From the NCBI RefSeq assembly GCF_030316765.1, contig NZ_JASZYT010000001.1:124001-188000 (forward strand): DNA of 64,000 nucleotides, read 5' to 3'. The stretch is from Variovorax saccharolyticus (GTDB lineage Bacteria > Pseudomonadota > Gammaproteobacteria > Burkholderiales > Burkholderiaceae_C). This document shows positions 49,464 through 58,867 of the stretch, in pieces. Position numbers and translations under genes: made by a program. The notes below the pieces were generated by a model. It was given only the letters and a program-made list of their open reading frames with translations, did not search any database and was not told the origin of the DNA. Each line of letters starts with the position of its first letter. Position 1 is the stretch's first letter.

Positions 49464-50255
49464 ATGTACGCCTTCACCCTCGAACGTCCCACCACCCTGG
49501 CCGATGCGGTCAAGCTGGCCGCTGCGGGCGCCAAGCCGCTGGCCGGCGGCCAGACCCTGCTGGCCTCGATGAAGCTGCGGCTGTCCGCGCCCGAGCAGCT
49601 CGCCGACCTCGCCGGCATCAAGGAGCTCACCGGCATCAGCAAGGCCGGCGATGCCTTCGTGATCGGCGCCATGTCGCGCCACCTCGAGGTCGCCAACAAC
49701 GCCGAGATCAAGGCCGCCTACCCGGCGCTGGCCGACCTGGCCTCGCGCATCGGCGACCGCCAGGTGCGCGCCATGGGCACGCTGGGCGGATCGGTCGCCA
49801 ACAACGACCCGGCCGCCTGCTATCCCAGCGCAGTGCTCGGCTCGGGCGCGACCATCGTCACGAACAAGCGCGAGATCGCGGCCGACGATTTCTTCCTGGG
49901 CCTCTTCACCACCGCGCTCGAGGACGGCGAGCTGATCAAGGCGATCCGCTTCCCCGTCCCGCAGCGCGCCGCCTACGTCAAGCTGCGGCAGAAGGCGTCG
50001 AACTTTCCGCTGGTCGGCGTGTTCCTCGCGCAGTACGCGAGCGGCGTGCGGGTGGCGATCACGGGCGCGGGCAACGGCGTGTTCCGGCACAAGGGGCTGG
50101 AGGACGCGCTGAACAAGGCCTTCACGCCCGAGTCCGCGGCCGGCGTCAAGATCGACGCCTCCGATCTCAACAGCGACCTGCATGCCTCGGCCGACTACCG
50201 GGCCAACCTGATCAGCGTGCTAACCCAGCGCGCGGTCGCCAAGGCCCTCGGCTAA
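49464..50255 (+). CDS. Molybdenum hydroxylase FAD subunit (CoxM-like)
   Basis: A 263-residue FAD subunit. Family motifs A-G-G-Q-T-L-L-A near residue 30 and T-L-G-G-S-V-A-N-N-D-P-A near residue 105 bind the FAD pyrophosphate. AAGGA lies ten bases before the ATG. It completes the S-L-M trio; electrons would go from Mo through the FeS clusters to FAD and then to an external acceptor. The usual order in CO dehydrogenase is M-S-L, so the order here differs. Confidence 0.92.
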   Translation: MYAFTLERPTTLADAVKLAAAGAKPLAGGQTLLASMKLRLSAPEQLADLAGIKELTGISKAGDAFVIGAMSRHLEVANNAEIKAAYPALADLASRIGDRQVRAMGTLGGSVANNDPAACYPSAVLGSGATIVTNKREIAADDFFLGLFTTALEDGELIKAIRFPVPQRAAYVKLRQKASNFPLVGVFLAQYASGVRVAITGAGNGVFRHKGLEDALNKAFTPESAAGVKIDASDLNSDLHASADYRANLISVLTQRAVAKALG

Positions 50256-50264
50256 GCTTTCGGG

Positions 50265-51194
50265 ATGACCGACACCACGCCTGCCACGACCTCGCCTTTC
50301 TCCTCCATCGATGCGGTCGTGCAGGCGCTGCAAGGCGTCGGCTACTACGCCGATCGACGGCTTGCGACCGCGGTGTTCCTGGCCCTCAAGCTGCAGCGTC
50401 CGCTGCTGCTCGAGGGCGAGCCGGGGGTCGGCAAGACCGAGCTGGCGAAGGCGCTGTCGGCCGCGCTCGGTCGCGAGCTGCTGCGCCTGCAGTGCTACGA
50501 CGGCCTCGAGCAGCGCGAGGCGCTCTACGAATGGAACTACGCGGCGCAGCTGCTGCACATGCGCGCCGCCGAGGCCCATGGCGCATCGAGCGACATCGAG
50601 TCCGAGGTCTACCAGCCGCGCTACCTGATCCGCCGGCCGCTGCTGCAGGCGCTGCAGGCGCCGCCGCCGGGCGCGGTGCTGCTGGTCGACGAGGTCGACA
50701 GGGCCGACGAGCCCTTCGAGGCCTTCCTGCTCGAATACCTCGGCGAGTACCAGGTCAGCATCCCCGAGCTCGGGACGGTGCGGGCGCTGGTGCCGCCGGT
50801 CACGCTGCTCACCAGCAACCGCACGCGCGAGCTCAACGACGCGGTCAAGCGGCGCTGCCTCTACCACTGGCTCGACTACCCGGAGCGCGAGCGCGAACTG
50901 GCCATCGTGCGCTCCCAGGTGCCCGAAGCCGGCGCAGTGCTGTCGCAGCAGGTCGCCGCCTTCGTCGGCCGGCTGCGCAGCGCGCCGTTCGCGAGCGCCT
51001 TCCAGCGCGCGCCGGGCATCGCGGAGAGCGTCGAATGGGCCAAGGCCCTGATCGCGCTCGACACCGTCGAACTCGACCCCGAGGTGGTGGTCGACACCGC
51101 CGGCATCCTGTTCAAGCAGCGCGACGATGTCGCTGCGCTGACGCACGAACTGGCCTCGGACCTGCTCAAGCCCGAGGAGGAGGCCGCGCCTTGA
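50265..51194 (+). CDS. MoxR family AAA+ ATPase (CoxD-like)
   Basis: A 309-residue chaperone-like ATPase. Walker A is G-E-P-G-V-G-K-T-E and Walker B L-L-V-D-E-V-D-R-A-D. In Oligotropha, CoxD helps insert the sulfur and copper of the Mo-Cu site; in form II systems the partner ATPase is thought to mature the Mo cofactor. Its stop overlaps the VWA gene start (TTGA), the usual MoxR-VWA pairing. Confidence 0.9.
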   Translation: MTDTTPATTSPFSSIDAVVQALQGVGYYADRRLATAVFLALKLQRPLLLEGEPGVGKTELAKALSAALGRELLRLQCYDGLEQREALYEWNYAAQLLHMRAAEAHGASSDIESEVYQPRYLIRRPLLQALQAPPPGAVLLVDEVDRADEPFEAFLLEYLGEYQVSIPELGTVRALVPPVTLLTSNRTRELNDAVKRRCLYHWLDYPERERELAIVRSQVPEAGAVLSQQVAAFVGRLRSAPFASAFQRAPGIAESVEWAKALIALDTVELDPEVVVDTAGILFKQRDDVAALTHELASDLLKPEEEAAP

Positions 51195-52396
51195 CCGAGC
51201 GCGTGCAGCAGCTCGGCGATGCCCGTCGCGGCAAGCTGGCCGGCAACCTCGCGGGTTTCGGCCGGGCCTTGCGGCGCGCCGGCGTGCGCACCGACGCGAT
51301 GCGCATCGGGCTGGCGGCCGAGGCCGCGATGCTGGTCGGCGTCGACAGCCGCATCGACCTGGCTGCGGCGATGGAGGCCGTGATGATCAGCCGCGAGGAA
51401 GACCGGCTGGTGTTCCGCGAGCTCTTCGACGCCTGGTTCCGCGACCCCGAGCTGGCCAACAAGCTGCTGGCCCAGATGCTGCCGAGCGCCGAAGGCAAGG
51501 CCGAGCCCTCCAAGCGCCGGCCGCGCGTGCGCGAGGCGCTGGCGGCCCCGCGCGATGCGGTGAAGCCGGCGCAGACCGAGCGCGAGATCGACTTCGATGC
51601 GGCGATGACCGCCAGCGACCGGCAGCGGGTCCACCACGCCGACTTCAACGCGCTCGGCGCCGCCGAGTACCGGCTGGTCGAGCGGCTGGCGCGCGACATC
51701 GCGCTGCCGGTGCCGACCTTGCCCTCGCGCCGGCTGCGGGTCGCCGGCGACGGCGCCGTGCATTCGCGCATGCACTGGCCCGGCGTGCTGCACGAGGCGG
51801 CGCGCACCGGCGGCGAGATGCTGCGGCTGCCAAAGCTCTCGCGCCGCCGCCAGCCGCTGCCGCTGCTGGTGCTGGTCGATGTCTCGGGGTCGATGGAGCG
51901 CTATGCGCGCCTGTTGCTGGCCTTCCTGCATGCATCGACCCGGCGTGCCGGCCGGCGCGACGTGTTCGCCTTCGGCACCCACCTGACCGACCTGACGCCG
52001 GCCTTCCGCATCGCCGACACCGACGCGATGCTGGCCGCGGCCAGTGCCGAGATCGACGATTTCGCCGGCGGCACGCGCCTGGGCGAGTCGCTGGCCCAGC
52101 TGCGCCGTCGCCATGCACGGCGCCTGACCGGCCGCCGCACGCTGGTCCTGGTGATCAGCGACGGACTCGACACCGGCGAGCCCGAGGCGCTGGAGGGCGA
52201 GCTGCTGTGGCTCAAGCGCCATTCGCGCCGATTGCTGTGGCTCAACCCGCTGCTGCGCTACGAGGGCTATGCGCCCCTGGCGCGCGGCGCGGCGGTGCTG
52301 CACCGCCATGCAGACGCGATGCTGGCGGTTCACAATCTCAGCGCACTCGAACAACTGGCCGCCAGCCTGGCGGCCCTGATGCGCGCCGGTCGATAG
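51191..52396 (+). CDS. VWA domain protein (CoxE-like)
   Basis: A 401-residue protein starting with a TTG codon that overlaps the MoxR stop. The C-terminal half is a von Willebrand A-like domain with the MIDAS motif D-V-S-G-S-M near residue 230, and the N-terminal half is a helical CoxE-type region. It works with the MoxR ATPase in maturation of the molybdenum enzyme. The coupling and the length fit CoxE. Confidence 0.9.
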   Translation: MTERVQQLGDARRGKLAGNLAGFGRALRRAGVRTDAMRIGLAAEAAMLVGVDSRIDLAAAMEAVMISREEDRLVFRELFDAWFRDPELANKLLAQMLPSAEGKAEPSKRRPRVREALAAPRDAVKPAQTEREIDFDAAMTASDRQRVHHADFNALGAAEYRLVERLARDIALPVPTLPSRRLRVAGDGAVHSRMHWPGVLHEAARTGGEMLRLPKLSRRRQPLPLLVLVDVSGSMERYARLLLAFLHASTRRAGRRDVFAFGTHLTDLTPAFRIADTDAMLAAASAEIDDFAGGTRLGESLAQLRRRHARRLTGRRTLVLVISDGLDTGEPEALEGELLWLKRHSRRLLWLNPLLRYEGYAPLARGAAVLHRHADAMLAVHNLSALEQLAASLAALMRAGR

Positions 52397-52435
52397 CGCC
52401 GCAACCCGATCCCAACGACCACAAGGAAACCCACC

Positions 52436-53017
52436 ATGGAAATGCTCGGCAACCGCCGTCTCGGCGTCACGCAGCAACAGGCCTGGGACGCGCTCAACGA
52501 TCCCGAGACGCTCAAGAAATGCATCCCCGGCTGCGACCGCTTCGAGCTCACCGGCGACAACCAGTACACGGTCGGGCTGGCGCTCAAGATCGGCCCGGTG
52601 TCGGCCAAGTTCGCCGGCAAGGTCACGCTGGCCGACATCCAGGCGCCCGACAGCTACAAGCTGTCCTTCGAGGGCCAGGGCGGCGTGGCGGGTTTCGCCA
52701 AGGGCGCGTCGAGCGTCTCGCTGAAGCCGGTGACCGACGGCGGCGAGGGCTGCGAGCTCGACTACACGGTACAGGCCCAGGTCGGCGGCAAGATCGCGCA
52801 GATGGGCCAGCGCCTGATCGACGGCGCCGCCAAGTCGACCGCCGACGATTTCTTCAAGCGCTTCGACGCCGAGATGCAGAGCCGCTACGGCCCGCCGCCC
52901 GAGGCCGCCGACGAAGCCGCGGCGCCGGTCGAAAAAACCGGCGCGGTCGCGGGCTTCATGCAGAAGCTGGGCATCGGGAAGAAGTCCGGTGCAGACTCCG
53001 ACAAGGACGCCGACTGA
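52436..53017 (+). CDS. CoxG family protein (carbon monoxide dehydrogenase subunit G)
   Basis: A 193-residue SRPBCC-fold protein. It starts MEMLGNRRLGV and has A-W-D-A-L-N-D-P-E-T-L-K-K-C-I-P-G-C, the CoxG signature. CoxG has been linked to membrane anchoring of Mo hydroxylases and to binding menaquinone or ubiquinone; the C-terminal 30 residues here could contact the membrane. AAGGA lies upstream of the ATG. Confidence 0.92.
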   Translation: MEMLGNRRLGVTQQQAWDALNDPETLKKCIPGCDRFELTGDNQYTVGLALKIGPVSAKFAGKVTLADIQAPDSYKLSFEGQGGVAGFAKGASSVSLKPVTDGGEGCELDYTVQAQVGGKIAQMGQRLIDGAAKSTADDFFKRFDAEMQSRYGPPPEAADEAAAPVEKTGAVAGFMQKLGIGKKSGADSDKDAD

Positions 53018-53054
53018 ACGCAGCGGCGCGAAAGAAACCGAAGACAGAAGCGAT

Positions 53055-54056
53055 ATGGAAAACCTCGACGTCATGGTGCTGCGCACCCTGCGCGACTGGC
53101 GGCTGGCCGGCCGCCGCGCGCTGCTCTCCACCGTGGTGCGCACCTGGGGCTCGTCGCCGCGCCCGGTCGGCTCGATCATGGCGCTGGCCGAGGATGGCGC
53201 GGTGGTCGGCTCGGTCTCCGGCGGCTGCATCGAGGACGACCTGATCGCGCGCTACAGCCGCGCCCACGGCGACGGCGCGATGCCGACCGGCGCGCCCGCA
53301 TTGGTCAAGTACGGCATCACGGCCGACGAGGCGCATCGTTTCGGGCTGCCCTGCGGCGGCACGCTCGAGCTCTTGCTCGAATACGACCCCGATGCCCAAG
53401 CGCTGCAGACGCTGGTCGCGGCGCTCGAACAGGGGCGCCTGATGCAGCGCACGGTGAAGCTGGCGGACGGCGCGGTCGCGTTGGCCGAGGCCGCTTCGCC
53501 GGCCGAGCTGTCGGTCGACGACGACGAACTGGTCAACACCTTCGGCCCCGAGTACCGCATGCTGCTGATCGGCGCCGGCCAACTGGCCGAGTACCTGGCC
53601 ACGATGGCCAAGTTCAGCGGCTTCGCGGTGACCTTGTGCGATCCGCGGACCGAGTACCACACGGCCTGGACCCTGCCGGGCGTGGCCATCACCACCGAGA
53701 TGCCGGACGACGCGGTGACCGCCTTCAAGCCCGATCGCCGGACCTGCGTGGTGGCCCTCACGCACGACCCCAAGCTCGACGACCTGGCGCTGCTCGAGGC
53801 CCTGCAGAGCGAGGCCTTCTATGTCGGCGCGATCGGCTCGCGCCGCAATGCCGAGGCCCGGCGCGACCGCATGATCGAGCACTTCGAGCAGACCGAGCAA
53901 TCGCTTGCGCGGCTGCGCGGCCCGATCGGCATCTACATCGGCAGCAAGACGCCGCCCGAGATCGCGGTCAGCGTGATGGCCGAGATCCTGGCCGTGAAGA
54001 ATGCGGTGAGGCTGCCGCGCGAGGCCGCGGTGGCCGTGGCCAAGTCGGCGGCGTAG
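53055..54056 (+). CDS. XdhC family protein (CoxF/CoxI-like)
   Basis: A 333-residue maturation factor that binds the Mo cofactor and helps sulfurate it before insertion. The XdhC_CoxI N-terminus has T-W-G-S-S-P-R-P-V-G-S and the C-terminal Rossmann-like part has I-G-A-G-Q-L-A-E-Y-L. It starts MENLDVMVLR, 37 bases after coxG. The full cluster S-L-M-D-E-G-F gives a self-contained set except for MCD cytidylyltransferase (mocA), which is not in the window. Confidence 0.9.
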   Translation: MENLDVMVLRTLRDWRLAGRRALLSTVVRTWGSSPRPVGSIMALAEDGAVVGSVSGGCIEDDLIARYSRAHGDGAMPTGAPALVKYGITADEAHRFGLPCGGTLELLLEYDPDAQALQTLVAALEQGRLMQRTVKLADGAVALAEAASPAELSVDDDELVNTFGPEYRMLLIGAGQLAEYLATMAKFSGFAVTLCDPRTEYHTAWTLPGVAITTEMPDDAVTAFKPDRRTCVVALTHDPKLDDLALLEALQSEAFYVGAIGSRRNAEARRDRMIEHFEQTEQSLARLRGPIGIYIGSKTPPEIAVSVMAEILAVKNAVRLPREAAVAVAKSAA

Positions 54057-54069
54057 GCGCCGGCTGGGC

Positions 54070-54297
54070 TCAGCGCTCTCGCCGGCCGAGGAGTTCGGCG
54101 AGGAAGGTGGTGTTGCGGCCCATCGCCCGCTGCATCTCGCGCGATTCGCGTGCCTCCGTCCTGGCCATGGAGAACGCGAAGGCGCCGGCGATGAGCACGA
54201 AGCAGGCGATCGCCGCGATCAGCAGTCCGATCGGACCGGTCAGATACCAGGCCAGGGCGATGACCGCGAGATGGGTCAGGAGGAGGAGGGCGCGCAT
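54070..54297 (-). CDS. Small two-helix membrane protein
   Basis: A 75-residue protein of unknown function with two predicted helices (about residues 3-20 and 23-46) and a basic, hydrophilic tail. It converges with the xdhC gene with only 13 bases between, and lies 78 bases downstream of the sulfatase-like gene. The pattern fits many short inner-membrane proteins of unknown role. The TTG at 54303 is an alternative start. Confidence 0.55.
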   Translation of the reverse strand: MRALLLLTHLAVIALAWYLTGPIGLLIAAIACFVLIAGAFAFSMARTEARESREMQRAMGRNTTFLAELLGRRER

Positions 54298-54375
54298 GCG
54301 CAAAAGGCTATCAGAGAAGGGTCGCCCGGCGCGTGAAATAGTTCCGGAATTCGCGCTGCTCCTCGCTCGCCCGTT

Positions 54376-55992
54376 TCACCGCGCCGCGAAGGCGGACAGC
54401 AGCAGGGGCGTGAGGGCCTGCATGCTCAGCGTCGAGGCCTGCATCGGCAACAGGCCCGGGCTGAAGCCGGCGGCCTGGAGGCGCGCCAGCAGCCGGACGT
54501 CGCTGCTGATGACGTGGACCGGCACGTCCCAGGAGGCGTTCGCACCGCTCACGGCAGCCCACGGCTGGTGGTCGCCGATCACGATGGTGAGCAGCTTCGG
54601 CGGCGCGGGGCCGGCGAGGTAGTCGCCCAGCCAGTGAAAGGTGTAGTCCAGCGATTCGACATAGGCGGGCACCGCTTCCAGCCACGAGACCGGCCGGGCC
54701 AGCGCCGCGCCCAGTTCGGCCGGGGTGTAGGCATCGGCGCGCAGCAGCCGCTGCCAGTCGGCCACGTAGGGCGGCAGCGGCCGGAACGGCGCATGGCTGG
54801 CCAGGGTCGGAAAGACCACCAGGCGCGGCGGCCGGCTGGCGGGCGGCGCGGCCAGCTCCTGGTCATGCAGCAGCGCCATCGACGCCTGGTCCGGCACGCG
54901 CCAGTGGCCGAAGGCGGCACCGCGGTAGCCGATGCCGTCGGCATCGGCATAGCGATCGAAGCCGTAGAAGCGGCCTTCGGGCCAGGGCTTCTGCAGCCCC
55001 GGCGCCCAGTTCACGGTGCGATAGCCGTGGTCCTTGAAATACCGCACCAGCGTCGGCCGCTCGCTGGCCAGCAGCAGGGCGTAGTCGCCCGGGTCCCGCG
55101 TATCGATGCCGCTCAGCAGCGCCGCGTGAGCCAGCCAGGACCCGCCGCCGTAGGTGGGCGAGCGCACCCGCATCGAGACCACCTGGCGCCCGCCTTCGTC
55201 CAGGGCCTGGGCCAGCCGCTGGCGCGCGGCGGCCAGCCCGGCCGCCTGCCGCGGATCGTCGAGCGCCGTTACGCCATAGGATTCGACGAACAGCAGCAGC
55301 ACGTCGGCGCCGCCGAGGCCGTCGAGCGGCACGTCGAAGGCGGGGCCCGCCGTCAGCCGCGCGGCCGAGCGCCCCGGCGTCCACAGGCCCGCGAGCAGGC
55401 GGGCCTGGGCGGCGATGACCGGCGCAACGGGTGTGGAGAAGATCCGGCGCGCGTCGATGCCGCCCACCTCCGGCAGCGCGAATGCGGCGAGCAGGGCGGC
55501 ACCGGCCAGGCCGATGGCCGGCAGCGGCCGCCGCCAGGCCAGAGTCCGCGCCAGGCTCGACCAGCAGCGGTGCGCGATCGCGTACAGCCCGGCCAGGACG
55601 GCCAGCACGGCGATCGCGCCCAGTGCGATCTGCCAGCCGGCGGCATTGCCCATCTTCAGCACCTCGAACAGGTGCCGTCCGTCCCAGTACAGGTTGATCT
55701 GGCGGCCGAAGACCGCCGAGGCGGCGACCTCGGCGAAGCGGGTGGCCACCCACAACGCCGTGAGCAGCGACAGCACGCGCAGCAGCCCCGCACCCGCGGT
55801 GCCGCGCACGCGGATCCAGAGTGCCAGCGCCAGCGTCGCCAGGCAGAGCTCGAAGGACAGGCGCAGGCCCGGCAGGATCCACCAGGTCGGGCGGAGGTTC
55901 TCCAGCGTCAGCAGCGCGTTGAGCAGCACGAAGGGCAGGCCGAAGCGCAGCAGCCAGCCGCGCCATCCGGGCCAGCGCGTCGCGGGTCTCAC
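54376..55992 (-). CDS. LTA-synthase/sulfatase-like membrane protein
   Basis: A 538-residue protein with five N-terminal membrane helices (to about residue 185) and an extracytoplasmic alkaline-phosphatase-fold domain. Metal-site motifs are F-V-E-S-Y-G near residue 240 and I-V-I-G-D-H-Q-P near residue 485; the nucleophile region reads G-G-G-S-W-L-A-H, with Ser where LtaS has Thr. Such proteins transfer phosphoglycerol or phosphoethanolamine to an acceptor, or hydrolyse sulfate esters. The GTG start overlaps the YceI stop. Its place with a CDP-alcohol transferase suggests it modifies a lipid or glycan headgroup. Confidence 0.82.
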   Translation of the reverse strand: MRPATRWPGWRGWLLRFGLPFVLLNALLTLENLRPTWWILPGLRLSFELCLATLALALWIRVRGTAGAGLLRVLSLLTALWVATRFAEVAASAVFGRQINLYWDGRHLFEVLKMGNAAGWQIALGAIAVLAVLAGLYAIAHRCWSSLARTLAWRRPLPAIGLAGAALLAAFALPEVGGIDARRIFSTPVAPVIAAQARLLAGLWTPGRSAARLTAGPAFDVPLDGLGGADVLLLFVESYGVTALDDPRQAAGLAAARQRLAQALDEGGRQVVSMRVRSPTYGGGSWLAHAALLSGIDTRDPGDYALLLASERPTLVRYFKDHGYRTVNWAPGLQKPWPEGRFYGFDRYADADGIGYRGAAFGHWRVPDQASMALLHDQELAAPPASRPPRLVVFPTLASHAPFRPLPPYVADWQRLLRADAYTPAELGAALARPVSWLEAVPAYVESLDYTFHWLGDYLAGPAPPKLLTIVIGDHQPWAAVSGANASWDVPVHVISSDVRLLARLQAAGFSPGLLPMQASTLSMQALTPLLLSAFAAR

Positions 55993-56585
55993 TTGCGCTG
56001 GGCCTCGAACTCGATCAGCAGCGGCACCTCGTCGCCGACCCATTCGTTGGCGACGCCGTAGTTCATGCCGTGGCTGCTGCGCTTGATCGTGCCGCGCGCC
56101 GAGACGCCCATGGTGTAGACCTTGTCGATCGGCGAGGGTCCGCTCTTGTTCCAGGTGGCGGTGAGCGTGAGCGGCTGCACCCGCCCCAGCAGTTCGAGCT
56201 GGCCGGGGATCTCGAAGCTGCGCTCGCCGGTGCGCCGGGCGCTGTCGGCCGTGAACACCATGCGCGGAAACTGCGCCGTGTTGAGGAAGTCCGCGCTCTT
56301 CAGGTGCCGGTCGCGCTGGGCGTAGTTGCTGAACACGCTCTGGGTGTCGACTTCGATGCGCACCTTGGTGAGCGCGCCGGTGGCTTCGTCGAACTGGTAG
56401 CTGCCGCGCGCGGCGCGGAACATGCCGAGCACCTTCGCGTAGCCCAGGTGGTCGACCATGAAGGCGACCGTGAGGTGGTTGGGGTCGAGCTCGTAGTGGG
56501 CCGCCTCGGCCGCCGCCGGCATCGCCCAGTTCGACAGGCACAGCAGCAGGGATGCGCCGGCGGCGCGGGTGCGGGAAAGCTTCAT
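55989..56585 (-). CDS. YceI family periplasmic lipid-binding protein
   Basis: A 198-residue secreted protein with a signal peptide ending A-A-A-E-A-A near residue 29 and the YceI lipocalin-like barrel: H-Y-E-L-D-P-N-H-L-T-V-A-F and F-L-N-T-A-Q-F-P-R-M-V-F. YceI proteins bind isoprenoid quinones or similar lipids in a long hydrophobic channel. Its ATG overlaps the CDP-alcohol transferase stop, so the two are co-translated. This suggests a lipid-soluble intermediate or product of the cluster. Confidence 0.9.
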   Translation of the reverse strand: MKLSRTRAAGASLLLCLSNWAMPAAAEAAHYELDPNHLTVAFMVDHLGYAKVLGMFRAARGSYQFDEATGALTKVRIEVDTQSVFSNYAQRDRHLKSADFLNTAQFPRMVFTADSARRTGERSFEIPGQLELLGRVQPLTLTATWNKSGPSPIDKVYTMGVSARGTIKRSSHGMNYGVANEWVGDEVPLLIEFEAQRK

Positions 56586-57409
56586 GGCGCAGGCTCCGGC
56601 CGCTTGCGGCGGTGGGTCGATGTCGCACGCCGGCGCTGGCAGGCCAGCCAGGCCAGGTCGGTGCCGAAGGAGACCGTCAGCGCGGCGAGACCGGCGGCGG
56701 CCATCGCGTCGCTCCACGGCCGCGTGACGATCGGGACCAGGCAGGCGATCAGGCTGGCGATCTGCACCACGCAGATCGACTTGCGCCGCTGGCTCGGCGG
56801 CAGCGGATGCGCCAGCCAGGGCACGAAGAACGCAAGCAGCACGAAGGCATAGCGCATCAGCCCCGCGGCCAGGATCCAGGCGCCGGCCTTGCCGAAGTGG
56901 ATGACCAGCAGCGACAGCACCAGCACCAGCAGCGCGTCGGTCTCCATGTCGAAACGGGCGCCGAAGTCGCTCGCCAGGCCCTGGGTGCGCGCCAGCGGGC
57001 CGTCGAGAGCGTCCATCAGTGCCGCGGTGGCGGCGACCGCGATGACGATCCACGCCATGGCCACCGGATCGTCCAGGCGCTCGCCGACGCCGGCTGCGAG
57101 CAGAGCGACCAGCGCCAGCCGCGCCAGCGTCAAACGGTTCGCGCTGCCGAAGCGCGCGTGCGGTGCATGGGCCGGCAAGGCGCGCAGCAGCAGGACGAAG
57201 GCCAGCCCGAAGACGCCGAACGCGCGCACGGCGAACCACGGCCCGAAGCCGGCACCGGCCATCGCGCCGGCCGACATCAGGGCCATCCAGGCGAGGCAGG
57301 GGAGCGCACCGCGCCAGGCGTCGCGGCGCAACGCCACCGCCTGGGCGCTGGCCGAGGATCGAACGTCAGCGGAAGTCTGCAAGGGCATCGCCTTAAGATG
57401 GCTCTCCAT
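56582..57409 (-). CDS. CDP-alcohol phosphatidyltransferase family protein
   Basis: A membrane enzyme of about 275 residues. The catalytic motif D-x-x-D-G-x-x-A-R-x8-G-x3-D-x3-D is present as D-A-L-D-G-P-L-A-R, then [11 protein letters not shown], so it should transfer a phospho-alcohol from CDP-activated donor to an alcohol acceptor. About six further helices are seen. The start is uncertain (57439, 57409 and 57388 are all in frame, none with a strong ribosome-binding site). It is the first gene of the minus-strand operon, facing the BchC-like gene. Confidence 0.85.
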   Translation of the reverse strand: MESHLKAMPLQTSADVRSSASAQAVALRRDAWRGALPCLAWMALMSAGAMAGAGFGPWFAVRAFGVFGLAFVLLLRALPAHAPHARFGSANRLTLARLALVALLAAGVGERLDDPVAMAWIVIAVAATAALMDALDGPLARTQGLASDFGARFDMETDALLVLVLSLLVIHFGKAGAWILAAGLMRYAFVLLAFFVPWLAHPLPPSQRRKSICVVQIASLIACLVPIVTRPWSDAMAAAGLAALTVSFGTDLAWLACQRRRATSTHRRKRPEPAP

Positions 57410-57453
57410 CGGTTCGAACTTGGTTTCGCATGCCAGCATATCCCTCTCGCGCC

Positions 57454-58428
57454 ATGTCCGTCGAATCCCGCGCCTGCTGGATCGAGGCGCCCGGCCGGGC
57501 CGCGATCCGCTTCGAGGCCGGCGCTTCGGCCGGGCCCGGCGAGGTCGAGGTCCGGGCCCTTCACAGCGCGGTCAGCCGCGGCACCGAATCGCTGGTGTTC
57601 CGCGGCGAGGTGCCGGAGAGCGAATTCGAGCGGATGCGCGCGCCTTTCCAGCAAGGCAACTTCCCCGGCCCGCTCAAGTACGGCTACGCGAGTGTCGGCG
57701 TGGTCGAGAAAGGCCCCGAGGCCTTGCGCGGCCGCGCCGTTTTTTGCCTGCATCCCCACCAGACCCGCTACGTGGTGCCGGCCGAGGCCGTGCATCCGTT
57801 GCCCGACGGCCTGCCGCCGGCACGCGCGGTGCTCGCCGCCAACATGGAGACCGCGGTGAACGCGCTCTGGGATGCGGCGCCGCGGCTGGGCGACCGCATC
57901 GCGGTGGTGGGCGGCGGCGTCGTCGGCCTGCTGGTGGCCTGGCTGGCGGCGCGCCTGCCGGGCTGCGAAGTCGAACTGGTCGACGTGCGGACTCAGCGCC
58001 AGGCGGTGGCCGAGCGGCTCGGGGTGGCGTTCGCGCAGCCCGGCGGCGCGAGTCCCGATGCCGACCTCGTGCTGCATGCGAGCGGCCAGCCCGAGGGCCT
58101 GGCCACGGCGCTGCGGCTGGCGGCCTTCGAAGCCGCCGTGATCGAGCTCAGCTGGTATGGCGGGCGGGTCGTGCCGCTGCCGCTCGGCGAGGCCTTTCAT
58201 TCGCGGCGGCTGGTGCTGCGCAGTTCGCAGGTCGGCCAGGTTGCGGCGCCGCAGCGCAGCCGCTGGTCGCACCGCCGGCGCCTGGCGCTGGCCCTGTCGC
58301 TGCTGCGCGATCCGGTGCTCGACCTGCTGGTCACCGACAGCGCGCCCTTCGAGCAGTTGCCCGAGGTGCTGGCCCGCCTCGCCACCGGTGCGCCGGACAC
58401 GCTGTGCCAGCGCATCGACTATCCCTGA
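57454..58428 (+). CDS. BchC-like medium-chain dehydrogenase (zinc-ligand-poor)
   Basis: A 324-residue MDR-fold dehydrogenase. The NAD(P) motif is V-G-G-G-V-V-G-L-L near residue 155, and the N-terminal domain has S-R-G-T-E-S near residue 42 and L-K-Y-G-Y-A-S-V-G. This S-x-G-T-E ... P-G-Y-E/A-S-V-G layout is that of BchC-type enzymes rather than classical alcohol dehydrogenases. The catalytic Zn ligands of alcohol dehydrogenase (Cys near residue 40 and the G-H-E motif) are not present. It may oxidise a secondary alcohol on an unusual ring substrate. It is the first gene of the plus-strand operon. Confidence 0.82.
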   Translation: MSVESRACWIEAPGRAAIRFEAGASAGPGEVEVRALHSAVSRGTESLVFRGEVPESEFERMRAPFQQGNFPGPLKYGYASVGVVEKGPEALRGRAVFCLHPHQTRYVVPAEAVHPLPDGLPPARAVLAANMETAVNALWDAAPRLGDRIAVVGGGVVGLLVAWLAARLPGCEVELVDVRTQRQAVAERLGVAFAQPGGASPDADLVLHASGQPEGLATALRLAAFEAAVIELSWYGGRVVPLPLGEAFHSRRLVLRSSQVGQVAAPQRSRWSHRRRLALALSLLRDPVLDLLVTDSAPFEQLPEVLARLATGAPDTLCQRIDYP

Positions 58429-58453
58429 AACCGGAACCGATTGGAGTCCAGGC

Positions 58454-58867
58454 ATGTACAGCGTCAACGTCCGCGACCACTTCATGATCGCCCACAGCTT
58501 TCGCGGCGAGGCCTTCGGGCCGGCCCAGCGCCTGCACGGTGCGACCTACGTGGTCGACCTCGAATTCCGCCGCGCCGCGCTCGATGCCGACGGCATGGTG
58601 GTCGACATCGCGCTGGCCACCGAGGTGCTGCGCACCGTCCTGGGCGAATTCAACCTGCGCAACCTCGACGACGATCCCGAGTTCGAAGGCCGCAACACGA
58701 CCACCGAATTCATGGCCCGCGTGATCTTCGACCGCGTGGCCTCGCGCATCGCTGCCGGCGATCTCGGGCCGCACGCGGGCGGCCTGTCGGGCCTGCGCGT
58801 GCGGCTCAACGAATCGCACGTGGCCTGGGCTGCGTACGAGGCCGCGCTGCCGGCGGGCGCCGCTTGA
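58454..58867 (+). CDS. PTPS/QueD-fold protein lacking the canonical catalytic residues
   Basis: A 137-residue member of the 6-pyruvoyl-tetrahydropterin synthase fold. His14 and His28 of the zinc site are present, but the third His of the H-G-H motif is Ala30, the catalytic Cys position is Ala24, and the Asp-His pair before L-N-D is Asn67-Leu68. Glu120 near the C-terminus, which anchors the pterin in family members, is kept. It therefore cannot work as normal PTPS or QueD, though a pterin-like ligand is still possible. TTGGAG lies upstream of the ATG; the stop overlaps the next start (TTGA). Confidence 0.85.
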   Translation: MYSVNVRDHFMIAHSFRGEAFGPAQRLHGATYVVDLEFRRAALDADGMVVDIALATEVLRTVLGEFNLRNLDDDPEFEGRNTTTEFMARVIFDRVASRIAAGDLGPHAGGLSGLRVRLNESHVAWAAYEAALPAGAA

